From Arenicola marina (lineage: Eukaryota > Annelida > Polychaeta > Arenicolidae), in assembly GCA_964019135.1 (NCBI GenBank), contig OZ025265.1, positions 22,481,143-22,545,142 on the forward strand: 64,000 bases of DNA. The letters are read 5' to 3'. The translations under genes and the position numbers were made by a program. Shown piece by piece: positions 58,331 through 64,000 of this stretch; within the stretch, counting starts at the first letter, position 1; every line of letters begins with the position of its first letter. The notes beneath the pieces were generated by a model that worked only from the letters and a program-made list of their open reading frames with translations, ran no database searches and was not told the origin of the DNA.

Positions 58331-59779
58331 ATCGGTGTAGCTACCCAGATTGGCCCCTAGGTGTCTCAGCAGGTCTGCCACGCGGTCGTGGCCACAGATC
58401 TGGGCCGCTCGCCGTGGAGTCACACCTGAGTAGTCTGGAACGTTGAGATCCAGCTTGATCCACCTTCTGGATCTGATGAGGAACATGAGAAGTTCCATAT
58501 CACGGCTTACTACAGCCAGGTAAAGGATCGTCCGGCCGCTTCGGGAGTCCCCCTCGTTGACGTCATATCCGACGGAATCGCCAAGTAGATGGCGCACCAC
58601 GGCGTAATGACGCCAGGCCGCCGCTAGGTGGAGACACGAGAGGCCGTCGTAATTCAAAATGCCGCCATCTTGGGGGATATTACGGACTGGGAGAGTGTAT
58701 CGAATCTGTCCCACTTCTGAACGGCGCACTGGTCGCGTCAGAGCGACCGCGCATTCAAAGTCCCCCAAGCGGCATGCCCAGTGCAGTGGCGTGTTGCCAT
58801 GGCGATCTACCACTTCGACGCTGGCGCCCCTAGCAACCAACAGTCTCACTAAGTTTGGTTGGTGGGTCAGGACAGCTAAGTGCAACGGCGTCTGCATTCG
58901 CAAATTTTGTCTGTCCAACCATCTGGATTCGTCCGTTAGACGGAGAATGCGCTCTATGGCGTCTACGTTGTCATTGACCACCGCCAGGTGGAGATTGTTG
59001 TCGCCATCCTCGTCACGGCCATATATGGTTGTCGGGTACATCTCTAACTCTCTGTACAAAACGGGTTGCCGCATGGCAGAGAGGCTAACGTTGAAGCGTA
59101 CTTCGTTAGAAGCGTCAGTAATTTTTTGCCAAGCCGCGCGAGGAGTTGGGTTCATATCTTCTAATGGCATATCCTGGGTTTCACAGGGTAGAGCGGAGTT
59201 GGAGTCCCTTCCAGGCTGAAAACATGCGGTCTGACTTACACAGCCAGGAAGGTTGCTCGGGTAGGAATGGTAGCCATCGTGCAATGTCAAAGTCGCGACG
59301 CCGTATGCGAGGCATCCGACTGCGGGGTTCTGTGCGCGAGAATCAGAATCAGAATTAGAATCAGAGTCCGCCATTCTTATCACGTGATGACCACCCGCGT
59401 CCCGCAAGGTGTCGCTGCACGTCACGTGTCGCGGCGTCTCAGTCATTGTGGAACCGGTCGCAACGTATCCGGAGTGCACAATCCTTCCTGGATCAGCGCT
59501 GAAGTCCGGATCAGCCCTGAAGCCCGGATCAGCGCTGAAGCCCGGATCAGCGCTGAAGCCCGGATCAGCGCTGAAGCCCGGATCAGCCCTGAAGCCCGGA
59601 TCAGCGCTGAAGTCCGGATCAGCCCTGAAGCTCGGATCAGCGCTGAAGCCCGAAGCGTCGTCGTAGGGACAGAAATAATGTTCCACATTCTCCTCCATAT
59701 AGGTCGCCACGTCCGGTGAATCAGCGGCAATTTTGTTCCTGTCAGACGCCGAAAATCGTCTTCTTTTGGGATTAGACAT
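58292..59779 (-). CDS. IkB-like ankyrin-repeat protein, copy C (complete, 495 aa, single coding exon)
   Basis: The uninterrupted frame from the ATG at 59,779 (CACCATGT context) gives 495 residues. An upstream in-frame ATG at 59,959 lies beyond a good acceptor (ATTTACAG, exon start 59,786) and is probably intronic. Regions: basic MSNPKRRRF; nine six-residue GFSADP-type repeats at about 44-98; Asp/Ser-rich MADSDSNSDSDS at 136-147; six ankyrin repeats at about 257-478, with the typical TPLHLAV, NTPLHWAC and SCLHLAA helices and an insertion in repeat 3 as in IkB proteins; acidic tail 483-495. This matches the IkB/Cactus family, which masks Rel/NF-kappaB dimers in the cytoplasm. A canonical DSGxxS phosphodegron is not evident; DASGFSADPS at 41-50 is the nearest look-alike. 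A single coding exon is unusual for IkBs. A plain ankyrin protein is the alternative. Confidence 0.85.
   Translation of the reverse strand: MSNPKRRRFSASDRNKIAADSPDVATYMEENVEHYFCPYDDASGFSADPSFRADPDFSADPGFRADPGFSADPGFSADPGFSADPGFRADPDFSADPGRIVHSGYVATGSTMTETPRHVTCSDTLRDAGGHHVIRMADSDSNSDSDSRAQNPAVGCLAYGVATLTLHDGYHSYPSNLPGCVSQTACFQPGRDSNSALPCETQDMPLEDMNPTPRAAWQKITDASNEVRFNVSLSAMRQPVLYRELEMYPTTIYGRDEDGDNNLHLAVVNDNVDAIERILRLTDESRWLDRQNLRMQTPLHLAVLTHQPNLVRLLVARGASVEVVDRHGNTPLHWACRLGDFECAVALTRPVRRSEVGQIRYTLPVRNIPQDGGILNYDGLSCLHLAAAWRHYAVVRHLLGDSVGYDVNEGDSRSGRTILYLAVVSRDMELLMFLIRSRRWIKLDLNVPDYSGVTPRRAAQICGHDRVADLLRHLGANLGSYTDDVDMSDDDTDDE
59490..59651. repeat. 18-bp coding minisatellite in IkB-like copy C
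   Basis: Nine in-frame 18-bp units, as in copy A at 1,067..1,228. Confidence 0.9.
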
Positions 59780-59786
59780 GGTGAAA

Positions 59787-60280
59787 CTGTAAATAAAATA
59801 CAATTCTGGAATATTCGGCAAAAACAAAATTGGTGCATTTGTTAAGTAATGCTTATATTCTGAATGCAATGACACATACAATTGAAATTTTTTTTTTTTA
59901 TTATTATAGAATTTCGATATAACGTAAATACCCGAAGAAATTAGGGAAACGAAAGCCAACTTGTCAACGCAATTGCTTAAACCATGACATTAATGCGATT
60001 TAGATATTCTTATTTGTGGACCAGTATTTGATATTACGTGGCACGATAAAATCCCCCAAGTTATCGCTCACACAAGAAAGATTATATCCCTATTATATAT
60101 GCTTGACCCACGCATATACGCTTGAGCGATAATAGGGATCATGTCAGAAAGTGCTGGATCACCGCAAATCGAAACCTTAGGCCAGCGTTTGATATTGATA
60201 TAATTTATGGCTATCCATGAATGCCTGATCATATATTGCAGTGAGCGCACAGTACGGCTGATAAACATATAATTACTTAC
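59787..60280 (-). other. 5' intron of IkB-like copy C
   Basis: The donor GTAAGT lies at 60,280 and the acceptor ATTTACAG ends at 59,787. It contains the truncated palindromic foldback element at about 60,060..60,160. Counterpart of the copy A intron; predicted from consensus only. Confidence 0.5.
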
Positions 60281-60470
60281 CCAAGGCGTGCTTCCAATGG
60301 ACATAAACTGCACCCCAATGACAGACTGCAGAATTTCCGCCTGCAGTATCTTTCTGGGAAGACAACCATACAATATATCAGTAATATTGTGAGCTCCGCA
60401 CATATTATGGCAATAAGGGGGCGCCCTCTGTCGGTGGTACGCACTTCAGCAAGGCGTTATTACGTTGTGT
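60281..60470 (-). other. Putative non-coding first exon of IkB-like copy C
   Basis: Counterpart of 1,857..2,040. The 5' limit is unknown. Confidence 0.4.
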
Positions 60471-60501
60471 ATTCCCGGCCTAAAAAGACAATGTGAAACT
60501 T

Positions 60502-60523
60502 GGGAAATCCCACGGAAAGCCCC
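60502..60523 (-). promoter_or_regulatory. Adjacent kappaB-like sites in the IkB-like promoter, copy C
   Basis: GGGAAATCCC at 60,502..60,511 and, on the minus strand, GGGGCTTTCC at 60,514..60,523. Spacing and order are the same as in copy A. Homology to the other units stops about 13 bp further upstream, so the pair is the last conserved element before the satellite junction. Confidence 0.6.
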
Positions 60524-60536
60524 ACGTCAGCAATCC

Positions 60537-63500
60537 CAGTGTAACATGACCAGCTGTCCCCCCATGACAGCGTGTCCCCCCTGCAGTTCGGGTATACGCG
60601 CGGAGGAGGTCACTAGTTATGAGAGGGACACATTTTCATGGGCTGAATATACCTTGAGCGGGGGTGGGCATGTTGTCATGGGTTGAATATAGCTATGACC
60701 AGAGCCTTTAGCCTAGCATGAGATCACCCATTTACGTGGGTTAAGGGACATAGGGAGGGGGGGGGGGACCTGCTGTCACCGGTTAAAATACAGCCATGAC
60801 CAGGTGTCCCCTTAGTTTAGCATTGGATCACTGATCCAGGTGGGTTAAGGGATAGAGAGAGGGGGGGACATGTTGTCATGGGTTAATTATAGCTATGACC
60901 AGATTTCCCCTTAGCTTAGCACGGGCTTACCGATATATGTGGGTTAAGGGACATCGGGAGGGGGGGGGGGGACATCCTGTCACGGGTTAATATACAGCCA
61001 TGACCAAATGTCCCCTTAGTTTAGCATTGGACCACACATCCCGGTGGGTTAAGGGACCCCGGAAGGCGGGGGGGGGGGACGTGTCATCATGGGTTGATTA
61101 TAGCGATGACCACATGTCCCCTTATTCTAGCACGACATTACCCATATAAGTGGGTTAAGGGATATGGGCAGGGGGGGGGGACATGCTGTCACGGGGTAAC
61201 ATGACCAGGCGTCCCCCCATGACAGCGTGTCCCCCCTGCAATTTGTATGTATGCGCGCATATTAGGGCACTAGTTATGGGGGGACACATTGTCATGGGCT
61301 GAATATATCTTAAGATACATGGGGAGGGGGGGGGGGGACATCCTGTCACGGGTTAATATACAGCCATGACCAAATGTCCCCTTAGTTTAGCATTGGACCA
61401 CACATCCCGGTGGGTTAAGGGACCCCGGAAGGCGGGGGGGGGGGGGACGTGTCGTTATGGGTTGATGATAGCGATGACCACATGTTCCCTTATTCTAGCA
61501 CGAAATTACCCATCTAAGTGGGTTAAGGGATATGGGCAGGGGGGGGGGACATGCTGTCACGGTGTAACATGACCAGCCGTCCCCCCATGACAGCGTGTCC
61601 CCCCTGCAATTCTAATGTATACGTGCAAATGAGGACACTAGTTATGGGGGGACATGTTGCCATGGGTTGAACATAGATATGACCAGATGCCCCCTTACTA
61701 TAGCACGAGATTAGCGATCAATGTGGGTTGAGGGACATGGGCGGGGGGGGGGGACATGCTGTCACGGTGTAACATGACCAGCCGTCCCCCCATGACAGCG
61801 TGTCCCCCCTGCAATTCTAATGTATACGTGCAAATGAGGACACTAGTTATGGGGGGACATGTTGCCATGGGTTGAACATAGATATGACCAGATGCCCTCT
61901 TGCTAAAGCACGAGATTAGCGATCTATGTGGGTTGAGGGACATGGGCGGGGGGGGGACATGCTGTCACGGTGTAACATGGGCAGGCGGGGGGGGGGCATA
62001 CTGTCACGGGTAAAAATACAGCCATGACCAGGCGTCCCCTTGGAATAGCATTGGATCGTTGATCCAAGTGGGTTCAGGGACATATGGTAAGGGTAGGTGG
62101 CATGGTGTCATGGGCCTAATTTAGCTCTGACCAGGTCTCCCTTTAGAGTAGCAGGGAATTACCGAGGGTTAAGGGATATGGGAATTGGGGGGGGGACATG
62201 TTATCACGGGTTAAAATACAGCCATGACCAGGTGTCCCCTTAGTTTAGCATTGGATCACTGATCCATGTGGGTTAAGGGATAGAGAGAGGGGGGGGACAT
62301 GTTGTCATGGGTTAATTATAGCTATGACCAGATGTCCCCTTAGCTTAGCACGGGCTTACCGATATATGTGGGTTAAGGGACATGGGGAGGGGGGGGGAGA
62401 CATCCTGTCACGGGTTAATATACAGCCATGACCAAATGCCCCCTTACTTTAGCATTGGACCACACATCCCGGTGGGTTAAGGGGCCCCGGAAGGCGCGGG
62501 GGCGGGGGGACGTGTCGTCATGGGTTGATTATAGCGATGACCACATGTCCCCTTATTCTACACGAAATTACCCATATAAGTGGGTTAAGGGATATGGGCA
62601 GGGGGGGGGGACATGCTGTCACGGGGTAACATGACCAGGCGTCCCCCCATGACAGCGTGTCCCCCCTGCAATTTTTATGTATGCGCGCATATTAGGCACT
62701 AGTTATGGGGGGATACATTGTCATGGGCTGATTATATCTTAAGATACATGGGGAGGCGGGGGGGGGGGACATACTGTCACGGGTAAAAATACAGCCATGA
62801 CCAGGCGTCCCCTTGGAATAGCATTGGATCGTTGATCCAAGTGGGTTCAGGGACATATGGTAAGGGTAGGTGGCATGTTGTCATGGGCCTAATTTAGCTC
62901 TGACCAGGTCTCCCTTTAGCTTAGCAGGGAATTACCGAGGGTTAAGGGATATGGGAATTGGGGGGGGGGGACATGTTATCACGGGTTAAAATACAGCCAT
63001 GACCAGGTGTCCCCTTAGTTTAGCATTGGATCACTGATCCAGGTGGGTTAAGGGATAGAGAGAGGGGGGGACATGTTGTCATGGATTAATTATAGCTATG
63101 ACCAGATGTCCCCTTAGCTTAGCACGGGCTTCCCGATATATGTGGGTTAAGGGACATGGGGATGGGGGGGGGGGACATCCTGTCACGGGTTAATATACAG
63201 CCATGACCAAATGTCCCCTTACTTTAGCATTGGACCACACGTCCCGGTGGGTTTAGGGACCCCGGAAGGCGGGGGGGGGACGTGTCGTCATGGGTTGATT
63301 ATAGCGATGACCACATGTCCCCTTATTCTAGCACGAAATTACACATATAAGTGGGTTAAGGGATATGGGCAGGGGGGGGGGGACATGCTGTCACGGGGTA
63401 ACATGACCAGGCGTCCCCCCATGACAGCGTGTCCCCCCTGCAATTTTTATGTATGCGCGCATATTAGGGCACTAGTTATGGGGCGACACATTGTCATGGG

Positions 63501-64000
63501 CTGAATATATCTTAAGATACATGGGGAGGGGGGGGGTGGGGACATCCTGTCACGGGTTAATATACAGCCATGACCAAATGTCCCCTTAGTTTAGCATTGG
63601 ACCACACATCCCGGTGGGTTAAGGGACCCCGGAAGGCGGGGGGGGGGACGTGTCGTTATGGGCTGATGATAGCGATGACCACATGTTCCCTTATTCTAGC
63701 ACGAAATTAAACATCTAAGTGGGTTAAGGGATATGGGCAGGGGAGGGGGGACATGCTGTCACGGTGTAACATGACCAGCCGTCCCCCCAAGACAGCGTGT
63801 CCCCCCTGCAATTCTAATGTATACGTGCAAATGAGGACACTAGTTATGGGGGGACATGTTGCCATGGGTTGAACATAGATATGACCAGATGCCCCCTTAC
63901 TATAGCACGAGATTAGCGATCTATGTGGGTTGAGGGGACATGGGCGGGGGGGGGACATGCTGTCACGGTGTAACATGACCAGCCGTCCCCCCATGACAGC
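60537..64000. repeat. G-rich complex satellite with higher-order structure
   Basis: Basic units of about 120 bp combine GTGGGTTAAGGGACATGG, a run of 7 to 14 G, ACATGCTGTCACGG and CATGACCAGATGTCCCCTTA. Marker text ATGACAGCGTGTCCCCC recurs near 60,564, 61,219, 61,588, 61,792, 62,649, 63,421, 63,789 and 63,992. The 369/204-bp spacing pattern repeats after about 2.2 kb, and other blocks repeat after about 0.77 and 1.43 kb. The array runs off the right edge. Open frames here are short and contain the G runs; none is credible as a gene. Confidence 0.9.

Noticed and set aside
60700-63900. GGGTTA/TTAAGGG motifs suggesting a telomere
   Set aside because: The motif occurs once per unit of about 120 bp within a complex satellite, not as a short tandem TTAGGG array.

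Overview
Kind of organism. This is eukaryotic, almost certainly invertebrate metazoan nuclear DNA. It has spliceosomal introns with GT-AG borders, a broken LINE, tRNA-derived SINEs, several MITE-like elements and many mini- and microsatellites. An amphioxus-like or other marine deuterostome/lophotrochozoan genome fits by general feel, but the sequence alone does not settle the species. There are no prokaryotic operons, CRISPR arrays or genuine tRNA/rRNA genes.

Layout. The window is dominated by one segmental tandem duplication with a unit of about 28 kb. Unit A is 1..28,976 and continues off the left edge. Unit B runs from about 28,977 to 58,290. A third partial copy (C) is 58,291..60,536, after which the sequence switches abruptly to a G-rich satellite that runs to the end. 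Each unit carries, in order: (1) an IkB-like ankyrin-repeat gene on the minus strand with a 5' non-coding exon and a promoter region containing two adjacent kappaB-like sites; (2) a 47-bp minisatellite array and a 176-bp satellite; (3) repeat-rich DNA (LTR fossil, SINEs, MITEs); (4) a complete ten-exon minus-strand gene for a 536-residue 4-coumarate:CoA ligase/luciferase-like acyl-CoA synthetase ending in the peroxisomal signal SKL; (5) its repeat-rich upstream region; (6) a 37-bp minisatellite leading into the next IkB gene.

Genes. The acyl-CoA synthetase is present twice (9,270..21,580 and 37,091..49,428). Both copies look intact, with identical exon lengths and phases. The IkB-like gene is present as a right-hand complete copy (58,292..59,779) and a left-edge partial copy (1..1,356). 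The copy expected between the two synthetase genes has been cleanly deleted at 28,976, leaving two orphan promoter/first-exon remnants (28,977..29,330 and 30,720..31,080).

How the parts relate. No pathway links the two gene families on sequence evidence; they are co-duplicated neighbours. The kappaB-like pair next to an IkB gene fits the known NF-kappaB/IkB negative feedback. The two synthetases differ mostly in exons 4 and 5, which build the acyl pocket, while exons 6 to 10 are identical by eye. Differences between the units (MITEs present in one copy only, deletions with microhomology, array-length changes) give a relative chronology of events.
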